From the NCBI GenBank assembly GCA_021323855.1, contig JAJPKE010000026.1, positions 81,754 through 145,753 on the forward strand: a stretch of DNA of 64,000 bases, read 5' to 3'. The position numbers were made by a program, and so were the translations under genes. How positions within the stretch are numbered: the first letter of the stretch is position 1; each line of letters begins with the position of its first letter. Under the pieces are notes generated by a model. It ran no database searches and was not told where the DNA came from. It worked only from the letters and a program-made list of their open reading frames with translations. This stretch comes from Chloroflexota bacterium (GTDB taxonomy: Bacteria; Chloroflexota; Ktedonobacteria; Ktedonobacterales; JADMIN01). This document shows, one piece after another, positions 52,833 through 60,995 of this stretch.

Positions 52833-52880
52833 GAATTGGCGGAGCAGACAGGAATGTCTGTCCCGCCAATTCTGTCTCTT
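52833..52880. terminator. Bidirectional hairpin terminator (family B repeat)
   Basis: 52833-52850 and 52855-52872 pair over 18 bases (one mismatch) with loop GGAA, holding GCAGACA...TGTCTGT as in family B. Between the convergent YtxH and 2-TM genes; TGTCTCTTT follows. Confidence 0.75.
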
Positions 52881-52888
52881 TAACGTTT

Positions 52889-53107
52889 CTATGAGCGTTT
52901 GCGCCCAACCAGTTCACGGCTGAGGGTAGCTACCAGGCTAGCAACAATGATCGCCACGAAGAGCAGCGCCACGACGACGTTCGGTGCTTTGACTGCCTGC
53001 GCCAGGATGATGCCCAGGACGAACGCCACGATGACGGCGCTCAGGATGATCGCGTCGCCAGAGAAGAAATTATAGGTCGCCTTGATGGCTCCAGTGATAC
53101 GGTTCAT
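52889..53107 (-). CDS. Small two-span membrane protein
   Basis: 72 residues with two spans (AIILSAVIVAFVLGIILAQAV and VVVALLFVAIIVASLVATL) and a basic tail. The start ATG overlaps the TGA of the gene before it (ATGA, 53104-53107), so the two are translationally coupled. Possibly an accessory subunit. No known family. Confidence 0.7.
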   Translation of the reverse strand: MNRITGAIKATYNFFSGDAIILSAVIVAFVLGIILAQAVKAPNVVVALLFVAIIVASLVATLSRELVGRKRS

Positions 53108-53928
53108 CCAATCACCTCCTGCTGCGCCGGTTGTTCGAGTTCTTGCTCAGTGGGAGCAGGCGCGCCTTTGCGTGGCGCATAGGGTCTCATCCAGAGAATC
53201 AGGATGCCCGTCACGGCGAGGTAGAAGACAACGAGAATTGGCAGGAAGAGATCTTCATGCCACCAACTGATGCCGATGCCCTCGCCACCCCAGAACGTGC
53301 CAAAGCTGGTCAGCATGATGCCAACGACGAACTTCAGCGTGTTCTCCGGCACCCGTTGCAGCGGCGCGCGCACCAATGCGCCCAGCGCCACCACCAGAAT
53401 GAGCGCCGCCGCCGCGCCCAGGGCCGCAATCAGGATGCCGGTGCCCTTCGCGTTGGCGCTGGCGTTGGCCTGCGAGCCGAAGGTAATCACGATGAAGGCG
53501 ACCTCCAACCCTTCCAGCAGCACGCTCTTGAAGGAGGTGGCAACGCCGAACGGATCAACGCGCACGCTGGGTCGCTCGCCGCGCGCGCGCATCTCCGCGA
53601 GTTGTTCTTCGTAGATCGCTTCTTCATCGTGCATCGCCTTCAAGCCGGAGTAGCGCAGAATCGCCTTTTTCAGCCACTTCAGGCCGAAGAGGACGAGCAG
53701 CAGACCCACGGCCAGCCGCAGCGCGTTGATCGGCACAAAGACCACCAGCGCCGTGCCGAAGATGCCAACAATGACGGCCAGCGCGCCCACAGCGGCCAGC
53801 GTTCCCACGAACGAGCTGCGCCAGTTGACCGTGACGCCGACGACCAGCACAATTGTGAAGGCTTCGACGAATTCGACGGTGGACGCCAGAAATGCCGCGA
53901 TGAGTACGGCCCAGAGTGCCCCTGTCAC
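53104..53928 (-). CDS. Polytopic membrane protein, COG4280-like
   Basis: 274 residues from GTG 53928 (GAGG eight bases upstream; a TTG at 53997 would add 23 polar residues). Seven or so spans in two related halves: STVEFVEAFTIVLVVGVTVNWRSSFVGT and LLEGLEVAFIVITFGSQA. The paired E-F-V-E-A/E-G-L-E-V motifs recall the REGxE of FTR1 iron permeases and the ExGD-type motifs of cation exchangers, which suggests a metal or cation transporter. The cytoplasmic loop 115-150 is charged. Confidence 0.65.
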   Translation of the reverse strand: MTGALWAVLIAAFLASTVEFVEAFTIVLVVGVTVNWRSSFVGTLAAVGALAVIVGIFGTALVVFVPINALRLAVGLLLVLFGLKWLKKAILRYSGLKAMHDEEAIYEEQLAEMRARGERPSVRVDPFGVATSFKSVLLEGLEVAFIVITFGSQANASANAKGTGILIAALGAAAALILVVALGALVRAPLQRVPENTLKFVVGIMLTSFGTFWGGEGIGISWWHEDLFLPILVVFYLAVTGILILWMRPYAPRKGAPAPTEQELEQPAQQEVIG

Positions 53929-54051
53929 AAAAAATGCCTCGCTTGGTGTTGATAATGGTTTGATGATAGAGGGCGCACGACTGCGAGCAGCAACCAATGA
54001 TTCGCTGGCAATGCGCGGCCACCCCCTTATAGTACCATGTGCGCTCTACCC

Positions 54052-55104
54052 TTAGTGCTCATAGTGCTCACTGGCGGTCGGCAGGTGGGCAGCACGACGG
54101 GCAAGCCAGATCAACAGGCCAAGCACGAGCAGTGAGACGACTGGGAGGCCGGTTGCGATTGCCAGCAGCGAGAACAACAACCAATATCCCAGCGCCCCAG
54201 TAGCCAGAGCCAATCGTTGCTGTTCGCTCCACCCTGCGCGCCCAGACCAGGAATATGACAACCTTGCGGCAATCACCAGTACAAACGCCATGACGCCCAG
54301 CGTCACCGGGGCAGCTACGCGCAAGCCAGAGAGACTGTAGACGGCAGCGAAGAATGCCAGCGTGAGAGCGAACCCCATCACGCGCACGCGCCACAGCGAT
54401 GGCACGGGTCGAGTGCTGACGTGCGGCAGTATCGGGCGGGCATATGCTCCCGCCAGGAAGAGTCCCGTCATCAGGGAAATCGCCCCGAAGATTGCCGCAG
54501 GAGGATGTGTATAACCGCGTCTAGCGCTTGCCGAAAATCCGTAATAAACGAAGCCGAGCAGAGTAACGCCGCCAAGCAGGATGGTAAACCCCCAGCATTC
54601 TTTGCGTCCCAGCCAGGAAATCTGTGAGCGATCTGGAAAGATCGCCTCAGCCAGCAGAATCGAGACGGTGATGCTGAAGACTGCGTGAAATGCCGTCAGT
54701 TCCAACGCCCAGACCAGATTGGTGTCCCAATAGCGCCCGTAGGCCCCTAAGCCTGTTGGGAAGGATGGATTGAACCATGACTGGATGAAGATTGCCTCTT
54801 CCAGGATGCCGTATGCGGCGCCCATCAGCAAGATGTTCGACCAGCCGAGACGGCGCCGGCGGGCAATCTCGCGCACGAGCAGCGCGCCTGACCCATAGAG
54901 AGCGCCCTCCCAGAACAACGTAAGAGGATTGATAAAGGCCAACGGTGGAGTGCTAGTCGAGAGTACTTCACCCACTAACGGCGCCAGCACGAAGAGGGTA
55001 AGAATAGCTGGCCATGTGCGCTTTCGCGTTCGAGCCTGCCTTCTCGCATTCACGACTGACGCTGATGCTGTCAGGGGATCTGGCGCGGCGGGCGTCTGGC
55101 TCAT
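54052..55104 (-). CDS. Polytopic membrane protein of unknown function
   Basis: 350 residues from ATG 55104 (AAGGAG eight bases before). About nine spans. Acidic and aromatic residues within the spans (GAAYGILEEAIFIQSWFNP, ALELTAFHAVFSI) suggest a catalytic or transport site; the Glu-Glu pair plus later His is reminiscent of CPBP proteases but the full motif set is not seen. Confidence 0.6.
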   Translation of the reverse strand: MSQTPAAPDPLTASASVVNARRQARTRKRTWPAILTLFVLAPLVGEVLSTSTPPLAFINPLTLFWEGALYGSGALLVREIARRRRLGWSNILLMGAAYGILEEAIFIQSWFNPSFPTGLGAYGRYWDTNLVWALELTAFHAVFSITVSILLAEAIFPDRSQISWLGRKECWGFTILLGGVTLLGFVYYGFSASARRGYTHPPAAIFGAISLMTGLFLAGAYARPILPHVSTRPVPSLWRVRVMGFALTLAFFAAVYSLSGLRVAAPVTLGVMAFVLVIAARLSYSWSGRAGWSEQQRLALATGALGYWLLFSLLAIATGLPVVSLLVLGLLIWLARRAAHLPTASEHYEH

Positions 55105-55211
55105 GCGTCTGGCTCCTTCGTGACGAGTGGATGGCTCGTGCCTCCAGTCTAGCATATGACCCGTGATTTTGGGGCTGCTCTCAGGGCAGCGTATCTGAAC
55201 GGCCTCACCTG

Positions 55212-55220
55212 TGCTACAAT
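55212..55220 (+). promoter_or_regulatory. Putative extended -10 promoter of fabH
   Basis: TGCTACAAT, identical to the element before recF, about 107 bases upstream of the start codon of fabH. Confidence 0.4.
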
Positions 55221-55326
55221 GGCAACAAATCAATTCCGCGCGCTATCTAGAGCCTCCAGTGAGGCGGGAGGCCGGCCAACGCAGGCCAGATAGAATCGCG
55301 GGGACGTATAGGGAGCAAGTGTATCT

Positions 55327-56400
55327 ATGAGCCAGTATAGCGCAATCACTGGCTGGGGTATGTATGTCCCAGAGAAAGTGATGACCAACGCGGATATGGA
55401 GCGCATTGTCGAGACCTCTGACGAGTGGATCACCTCGCGCACCGGCATCAAGCAACGCCATGTCGCCGCACCGAATGAAACCGCCTCCACGCTCTCCATT
55501 GCGGCGGCGCGTCAGGCATTGGAACGCGCCGGAATCGAAGGCAAAGACCTCGGACTCATCATCGTCGCTACTGTCAGCGCAGATTATCCCTTCCCTTCCA
55601 CCGCCAACCTCGTCCAGCATGCCCTCGGCGCACAGTGTGGCGCGTTTGATATGCAGGCGGCCTGTAGCGGTTTCCTCTACAGCCTTTCCATTGCGCATCA
55701 GTTCATCGCCAACGGCAGCGTCAAGCATGCGCTGGTGATCGGCGTGGAGGTGCTGTCGCGCGTGGTGGACTATACCGACCGCGCCACCTGTGTGCTCTTT
55801 GGTGATGGCGCAGGCGCGGTGGTGTTGAGCGCCAGCGATCAGCCCGGTGGTTTGCTCGGTTTTACGATTGGCAGCGACGGCGCGCGCCCCGACCTGCTCT
55901 GGATTCCCACCGGCGGCTCCGCTGAACCGGCCACCGAGCAGACGATTCGCGACCGGCGCAACTTCGTGCAGATGCAGGGCAGTGAGGTCTTCAAGTTTGC
56001 GACGCGCGTGATGGGAACGGCGATGGAAGAGGCGCTGGCCAACGCTGGCATGACGGCGGACGACATGGACCTCTTCATCCCCCATCAGGCCAACCTGCGC
56101 ATCATCGAAGCCGCCTCAAAGCGACTGAACCTGCCCTCAGAAAAAGTCTTTGTCAACATCCAGGACTACGGCAACACCTCTGCCGCCGCCATCCCTATCG
56201 CGCTCTGCGAAGCGATTGACCAGGGGCGGGTCTATCCCGGCGCGCATCTCGGTATGGTCGCCTTCGGCGCGGGCCTCACCTGGGCTGCTGCGGTGGTCCA
56301 ATGGACAGCCCCAATCGCTACACAGGAGAACAGCTACAAAGCAGCCAAAGCTGGCGTAAAGACTGGCACGCATGCGGAGCAGGAAAAAGTACAAGTCTAG
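55327..56400 (+). CDS. fabH: 3-oxoacyl-ACP synthase III (KAS III)
   Basis: 357 residues. Starts fatty-acid chains from acyl-CoA and malonyl-ACP. Catalytic triad all present: Cys113 (QAACSGFLYS), His253 (FIPHQANLRI), Asn283 (DYGNTSAAA), with the family words ETSDEWITSRTGI and FGDGAGAVVL. The C-terminus has ~25 residues of polar extension. No other fab genes are in the window. GGGAG lies ~11 bases upstream of ATG. Confidence 0.94.
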   Translation: MSQYSAITGWGMYVPEKVMTNADMERIVETSDEWITSRTGIKQRHVAAPNETASTLSIAAARQALERAGIEGKDLGLIIVATVSADYPFPSTANLVQHALGAQCGAFDMQAACSGFLYSLSIAHQFIANGSVKHALVIGVEVLSRVVDYTDRATCVLFGDGAGAVVLSASDQPGGLLGFTIGSDGARPDLLWIPTGGSAEPATEQTIRDRRNFVQMQGSEVFKFATRVMGTAMEEALANAGMTADDMDLFIPHQANLRIIEAASKRLNLPSEKVFVNIQDYGNTSAAAIPIALCEAIDQGRVYPGAHLGMVAFGAGLTWAAAVVQWTAPIATQENSYKAAKAGVKTGTHAEQEKVQV

Positions 56401-56430
56401 GGGAATCTCTTCACAGTAGTCTACAAAAGC

Positions 56431-56476
56431 CCGGATACCCTTATATATTGCGAGGGTATCCGGCCTCCGCTATTTT
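56431..56476. terminator. Terminator after fabH
   Basis: CCGGATACCC (56431-56440) and GGGTATCCGG (56454-56463) form a perfect 10-bp stem, then CCTCCGCTATTTT. It lies between the convergent fabH and the small gene below. Confidence 0.7.
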
Positions 56477-56640
56477 GATCCCTCTCCTGCCATAGCGGTC
56501 AGCGCCAGCAGCATAATCACGCCAACAACTACCACGCTGAGGATCAATGGCAGAAGGCTAGAGAGTGTGACAGCAATCACACTACCAACCACGAGGAACA
56601 CCACGGCAACTGCACCTGCCGGCCACAACCACGCATCCAC
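56470..56640 (-). CDS. 56-residue two-span membrane peptide
   Basis: Start GTG at 56638-56640, stop TAG at 56470-56472. A perfect AGGAGG lies six bases upstream. Product: a polar start (VDAWLWPAG), two hydrophobic segments (~10-27 and ~30-50) and a short acidic end EGSK. The ribosome site and continuous hydrophobic frame support a real gene. Function unknown. Confidence 0.6.
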   Translation of the reverse strand: MDAWLWPAGAVAVVFLVVGSVIAVTLSSLLPLILSVVVVGVIMLLALTAMAGEGSK

Positions 56641-56800
56641 GAGCAGCCTCCTATAAAAGTCGCATCACGATTCAATCGTATTACGATAGTATAGAACGTG
56701 TCAACCAAAGCATCCGGCAGCAAAAGGGGTAGGAAACTATTCAGAATTGGCCACGTGGCGGGGCAGAGAGCGCGCTGCATGCGCAAAATATTGTCAAAAT

Positions 56801-57565
56801 TTACGCCTGGGGTTTGGTGGCGACATGGATGGCGACGACACCGCCAACGCGATAGTAGTAGCGCACATCACGCCAGCCGGCCTCTTCCATGATGCGTTTA
56901 AGTTGCGGCGCGTTGGGGAAGGTCGTCACGGAGGTGGGCAGATAGCTATAGGCGTCGAACGCCTTGCCGACGAGCTTGCCCAGCAGCGGCACAATGCGGT
57001 CAAAATAGAGATGGAACGCTGCGGCAAAGATGGGGTTGTAGGGATGGCTGATCTCCAGGCAGGCCACGCGCCCGCCTGGCTTGACGATGCGCAGCATCTC
57101 GGTGAATCCCTGGTGCAGATCGGCCAGATTGCGCACGACGAATGCCGAGCAGCAGGCATCGAAGCTGTTGTCGGGGAAAGCCAGTTGCTCACCATCGCCC
57201 TGCTGCAACTCAACGCGGTCGGCGAGACCCAGGTGTTGCAGCTTCTCGCGTCCGATATCGAGCATCTCCGGCGTAAAGTCCACACCAATGATATGACTAT
57301 CGGGCGCGCTCACCTTCGCCAGCGCAATCGCCAGGTCGCCAGTGCCCGTGCCGATGTCGAGCGCCGTCTGCCCCGATGTGAGCGCGATCTGCCGGACCGT
57401 GAAGGCGCGCCAGCGACCATCCAGGCCGCCGGTCATCAGGCGATTCATCAGATCGTAGACCCGCGCGATGCGGCCAAACATCCGGCGCACGTAGATCGGT
57501 TTGCCCCCGGCGGCCTCAAATTCGGCGCGCAGCCTGGGCGCTGGCGAAGGTGTACTCGTAGCCAT
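56801..57565 (-). CDS. menG: Demethylmenaquinone methyltransferase
   Basis: 254 residues from ATG 57565. UbiE/MenG signatures: YVRRMFGRIARVYDLMNRLMTGGLDGRWR, LDIGTGTGDLAIALAK (SAM), GVDFTPEMLDIGREK, VRNLADLHQGFTEMLRIVKPGG and YSYLPTSVTTFP. Last step of menaquinone synthesis. It follows the polyprenyl diphosphate synthase gene by 36 bases; together they supply the tail and the final methyl group. Confidence 0.92.
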   Translation of the reverse strand: MATSTPSPAPRLRAEFEAAGGKPIYVRRMFGRIARVYDLMNRLMTGGLDGRWRAFTVRQIALTSGQTALDIGTGTGDLAIALAKVSAPDSHIIGVDFTPEMLDIGREKLQHLGLADRVELQQGDGEQLAFPDNSFDACCSAFVVRNLADLHQGFTEMLRIVKPGGRVACLEISHPYNPIFAAAFHLYFDRIVPLLGKLVGKAFDAYSYLPTSVTTFPNAPQLKRIMEEAGWRDVRYYYRVGGVVAIHVATKPQA

Positions 57566-57601
57566 TGTCCTCTGATCTTCTCTACAAAACAATCATCGCC
57601 G

Positions 57602-58588
57602 TTAATGGCTGCGCTCGATGACGAAATCCACCAGGTCTTCCAGGATACGCCGCTCCGGCGAAGAGGCGAACTCCGAGAGAACGGCGCGCGCGCGGGCCGC
57701 ATAATGGCGGGCGAGATCGAAAGCCGAATGAATCGCCGGTCCGTTTGCCACCCAGGCGACGATTTCTTTTACGTCGTCCGCATGTTCTGCCGGCTGCTGG
57801 ATGGCGCGCCGCACGCGATCCAGATGGCCGTTCTGTTCGGCTTGCAGCGCGTAGATCAACGGCAGCGTAATCAAGCCCTGGCGCAGATCGTTGCCCGCCG
57901 GTTTGCCGATGGTCATCTCGCTGCCGGAGTAGTCCAGCACATCGTCAATGATCTGGAAGGCCATGCCCAGGTTATGCCCGTACTGCTCCATCAACGCCAC
58001 CTGCGCGTCAGAGCCGCCGCAGACAATCGCGCCACCTTTGCAGCAGGCGGTCATCAGGCAAGCGGTTTTGCGGCTGATGCGTTCGAGATAGGCGTCAATC
58101 GAGAAGTCCAGTGTGCGCGTGGAGAGCAGTTCGATGATCGTGCCTTCACAGACGCTGGCGACTGTTTCGGAGAACAGGCGGTCAACGCGGAAATCCTGCA
58201 CATCGGCGATCAGCCCTGCCGTCTTGGCGAAGAAATAATCGCCAAGCAGAATGGCGACGCTGTTGCCATAGCGGGTGTTGACGGTTGGGATGCCATGCCG
58301 TGTCGTCGCGTTGTCTATGATGTCGTCATGCACGAGGGTCGCCAGATGCACCATCTCGAAAGCGACGCTCAAAGGTAAGAGTTTGTCGAAGCGATAGTCT
58401 ATCAGTCGCCCGGAGAGCAGGCTCAACGCCGTGCGAATGCGTTTCCCGGATGAACTGAGGACGTGCGCCGCTGCGGCGTTGAGAATGTCAAGCCCAGATG
58501 TCGCATGCTCTTGGAATGTGCGATCCACGATTTCCAGATCGGTTTCGATGCTGGAGAAAAGCCGGCTCAACGTGGCCGTGTCGCTCAT
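57602..58588 (-). CDS. Long-chain polyprenyl diphosphate synthase
   Basis: 328 residues. First Asp-rich motif VHDDIIDNATTRHG and second FQIIDDVLDYSG of trans-prenyl synthases; GKRIRTALSLLSG and GNDLRQGLITLPLI. The small residues before the first motif (five residues earlier) allow a long chain, so a menaquinone side chain (heptaprenyl type) is likely, consistent with menG downstream. GGGGAGG precedes the ATG. Confidence 0.92.
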   Translation of the reverse strand: MSDTATLSRLFSSIETDLEIVDRTFQEHATSGLDILNAAAAHVLSSSGKRIRTALSLLSGRLIDYRFDKLLPLSVAFEMVHLATLVHDDIIDNATTRHGIPTVNTRYGNSVAILLGDYFFAKTAGLIADVQDFRVDRLFSETVASVCEGTIIELLSTRTLDFSIDAYLERISRKTACLMTACCKGGAIVCGGSDAQVALMEQYGHNLGMAFQIIDDVLDYSGSEMTIGKPAGNDLRQGLITLPLIYALQAEQNGHLDRVRRAIQQPAEHADDVKEIVAWVANGPAIHSAFDLARHYAARARAVLSEFASSPERRILEDLVDFVIERSH

Positions 58589-58697
58589 GCTGCCTCCCCA
58601 ATAGATTGTCTCGATGCGCGTCTTCGTCTAGTATCGTGGACACCTGTCCCAAGCTACCATATCAAAGGCCATTCCTGATTATAGCAGTGCCTGCCAA

Positions 58698-58736
58698 AAA
58701 TTTCACCAAACGCGCGCGGCTTCTCCTGTGAAATTT
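58698..58736. repeat. Inverted repeat AAATTTCAC...GTGAAATTT
   Basis: Perfect nine-base arms (58698-58706, 58728-58736) with 21 bases between. In the gene-free gap between the radical SAM gene and the prenyl synthase start; could be an operator for the prenyl synthase/menG operon. The rest of 58589-58878 shows nothing more. Confidence 0.4.
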
Positions 58737-58878
58737 GCAACAGTTTGTGTGCCGATATCCATGCACTCATGTGTAAGCTGCCGGTAAATACCTATTGCCG
58801 CGTGCCGCCCTATCTTCTTATACCCGCAATTGGCACGCCTGCATTTAGGTGTTTTGGACGAGGCAAGCATAAGCGAAA

Positions 58879-59829
58879 TTAAATGGCATCGGTCGTGTCA
58901 ATCTCGGTCAGATCTTCCTGCAAAAAGAGATTCTCGAAGGGCAGGTCTTCGACGATATCGAGCGCCTCGCGATATTCCTTCCAGGTCAGACGGCGGTTCA
59001 GTTCGGGATCATTGTGCGCCTTGTATGCCGGAAAATACTGGTCCATGACGCTGAGGCCGATGTCTGTGCCAATCTCGTCGGCAATCCAGCGCAAGACCTC
59101 GCGCGTGCCCGCGTGGCCGTTCGGCATCACCAGGTGGCGTATAATCAGCCCTCGCACGGCGATACCGTCTTCATCCACCTGCAAGCCGCCCACCTGCCGG
59201 TACATTTCTTTGAGCGCGGCGCGATTAAACTCGACATAATGGTGCATCTTGGAGGTACGCATGGCTTCCTGGTTGCTGGCATACTTGGCGTCCGGCAGAT
59301 AGATGTCCACCACGCCGTCGAGCAGGCGCAGGGTGTGAAGATGCTCATAGCCTGCGCAGTTGTAGACGAGCGGGATACGCAGACCCTTGCCGGCGGCGAT
59401 CACCAGCGCCTTCAGGATTTGCGGCACAAAATGCGTCGGCGTCACAAGGTCGAGATTGTGGCAGCCTTTGCGCTGGAGCGAGAGCATCATATCCGCCAGC
59501 CGCTCATAATTGACGCGCAAGCCATGCCCCATCTGGCTGAGCCAGAAGTTCTGGCAGTAGGTGCAACGCGCCTGACAGCCGCCGAAGAAGATCGTGCCAG
59601 CGCCGCGTGTACCGCTGATAGGCGGCTCCTCGCGGCGATGCACATTCCACGAGCCGACGATCACCTCGGTCCCTGAATGGCAGGCGCCGGTTTTGCCAGC
59701 AATGCGGTTCACCGGGCAGTTCTGCGGGCAGACGGTGCAGCAGCGCAGCAACTCCCATGCTTCCTCAGCGCGCCGCGCCAGCTCGCCCGTTCGATGCAGC
59801 GCCAGATAACCCGGTTCGTGTGTCGCCAT
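58879..59829 (-). CDS. Radical SAM protein, PflX (COG1313) type
   Basis: 316 residues. N-terminal CCTVCPQNCPVNR and GKTGAC cysteine-rich region, then the radical SAM CxxxCxxC motif in FFGGCQARCTYCQN, PTHFVPQILKAL, YNCAGYE and DIYLPDAKY. Homologous to pyruvate formate-lyase-activating enzymes but of the PflX branch, whose substrate is unknown. No PFL-like gene nearby. Confidence 0.9.
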   Translation of the reverse strand: MATHEPGYLALHRTGELARRAEEAWELLRCCTVCPQNCPVNRIAGKTGACHSGTEVIVGSWNVHRREEPPISGTRGAGTIFFGGCQARCTYCQNFWLSQMGHGLRVNYERLADMMLSLQRKGCHNLDLVTPTHFVPQILKALVIAAGKGLRIPLVYNCAGYEHLHTLRLLDGVVDIYLPDAKYASNQEAMRTSKMHHYVEFNRAALKEMYRQVGGLQVDEDGIAVRGLIIRHLVMPNGHAGTREVLRWIADEIGTDIGLSVMDQYFPAYKAHNDPELNRRLTWKEYREALDIVEDLPFENLFLQEDLTEIDTTDAI

Positions 59830-59957
59830 AGCTCATTTCATTTCTACATCCGCTGTCCGATGACATATCAGGAATTATATAATGGATTCGGCTCGAACGG
59901 GCAACCAATCCGCAAGCGCCAAGTAAGATGGTACACTGCGCAAGGGGAGGAAACACC

Positions 59958-60224
59958 ATGAGCAGAGCATCAATAGCCAGCCCTGTAACAGAAGTGGTCG
60001 AGTTTTTTGCGCACCGCCCTTCGCGCGAGGAGATTGCCGCGTTTCGTCTATCGGCTGTGGTACAGGAACGACTACGCGATATGATTCACTGCAACTCTGC
60101 CGGCACCCTCTCGCCAGATGAACAACACGAACTCGACCAGATGATCGTTCTCGATGATGTAGTTTCGTTGATACGCGCTCGCACTCAACGCGCCCCAAAC
60201 ACTTCTGCCAATATCCTATCGTAG
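59958..60224 (+). CDS. Small uncharacterised protein
   Basis: 88 residues from ATG 59958 with GGGGAGG seven bases upstream. Pattern FFAHRPSREEIAAFRLSAVVQERLRDMI, AGTLSPDEQHELDQMIVLDDVVSLIRAR. Proteins with this pattern (xxRPSxEEIxxFRLSxxxQxRxxxLL...ELD) are widespread in filamentous bacteria and often sit near toxin-like genes, but no function is known to me. Its 3' end overlaps the convergent gene by 40 bases. Confidence 0.75.
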   Translation: MSRASIASPVTEVVEFFAHRPSREEIAAFRLSAVVQERLRDMIHCNSAGTLSPDEQHELDQMIVLDDVVSLIRARTQRAPNTSANILS

Positions 60225-60889
60225 TCACGCGCCAGCAGAATACTGCGCGTCAGCACTTTGCGCATGGACCAGCGTACACCATCACGTTCAATGATCTGCT
60301 GGCGCGCCGTCTCGTCCGTCTGTTGGAAGCGGGCGATTTGCGCTGGGATGTCTCTGGCCAGCCACTCATGGAGCGTCGCTAGTGATGGTTGAGTTGTGGG
60401 CGCTGGGGCGGGCGCCTCGGAGAGCATGGCAAGGAGCCACTGTTGCGCCGCCATGAGGTGGACGAGCCGTTGGAGCGGAGCCTGGCTGGCGGCGCCGGCG
60501 CTATGTAAGTCCACTTCCTCTTGCGCTTGCATTCTGTCACGTAGATCGGCATATGCCCAGCCAAGCAGCGCCAGCAACCAATCGAGGTCCTCGTTGCTCA
60601 CTGGCTCGCCATCTGGTGCAAAGAAGACGCCAGTAGCGTAGGCGTCGTCTTGCTTCGTGCGTTGCCGCTCGTGCAATTCCACGCGAAACGGCCCGGCAAC
60701 CGTGGGCGTATAGTCGTCGTGCTGGCGCAGCCAGGCGAAATAGGCAGGAATGCTCGCGGTGAGCCGTTCCAACGCCTCATGCTCATCAAGACCACGCGCG
60801 AAACAGCCGGGCAGGTCGTAGATCAACGCGAGGCATGCGCCGTTAGCCTGTATCCCCAGGTAAGCGTCGTATACCATCGCTTCGGTCAT
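60185..60889 (-). CDS. HicB-like + DinB-like two-part protein
   Basis: 234 residues from ATG 60889. N-terminal ~60 residues resemble the HicB/UPF0150 fold (DLPGCFARGLDEHEALERLTASI). From ~95 the protein is helical, with a DinB/YfiT-like pattern (LQRLVHLMAAQQWLLAML, RWSMRKVLTRSILLARDYDRIL). The His residues of the DinB metal site are only partly visible. Family A repeat lies just upstream. Function unknown. Confidence 0.6.
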   Translation of the reverse strand: MTEAMVYDAYLGIQANGACLALIYDLPGCFARGLDEHEALERLTASIPAYFAWLRQHDDYTPTVAGPFRVELHERQRTKQDDAYATGVFFAPDGEPVSNEDLDWLLALLGWAYADLRDRMQAQEEVDLHSAGAASQAPLQRLVHLMAAQQWLLAMLSEAPAPAPTTQPSLATLHEWLARDIPAQIARFQQTDETARQQIIERDGVRWSMRKVLTRSILLARDYDRILAEVFGAR

Positions 60890-60895
60890 AGGGTT

Positions 60896-60944
60896 CCCCC
60901 CCACCCCTAACCCCTCCCCCGTGCGCGGCAGAGGGGAATGTGCT
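60896..60944. repeat. Family A palindrome
   Basis: CCCCTCCCCCGTGCGCGGCA followed by GAGGGG; near-identical to the piece inside E2 at 40264. Confidence 0.7.
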
Positions 60945-60995
60945 GGCGCAGATTTCGTGGTGACGCGCGCCGCCTGCCAGTCGGCCAATCACCAA

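Noticed and set aside
56747..58378. A 543-codon open frame on the plus strand
   Set aside because: It lies fully opposite menG and the prenyl synthase, whose motifs are unmistakable; high GC leaves such antisense frames open.
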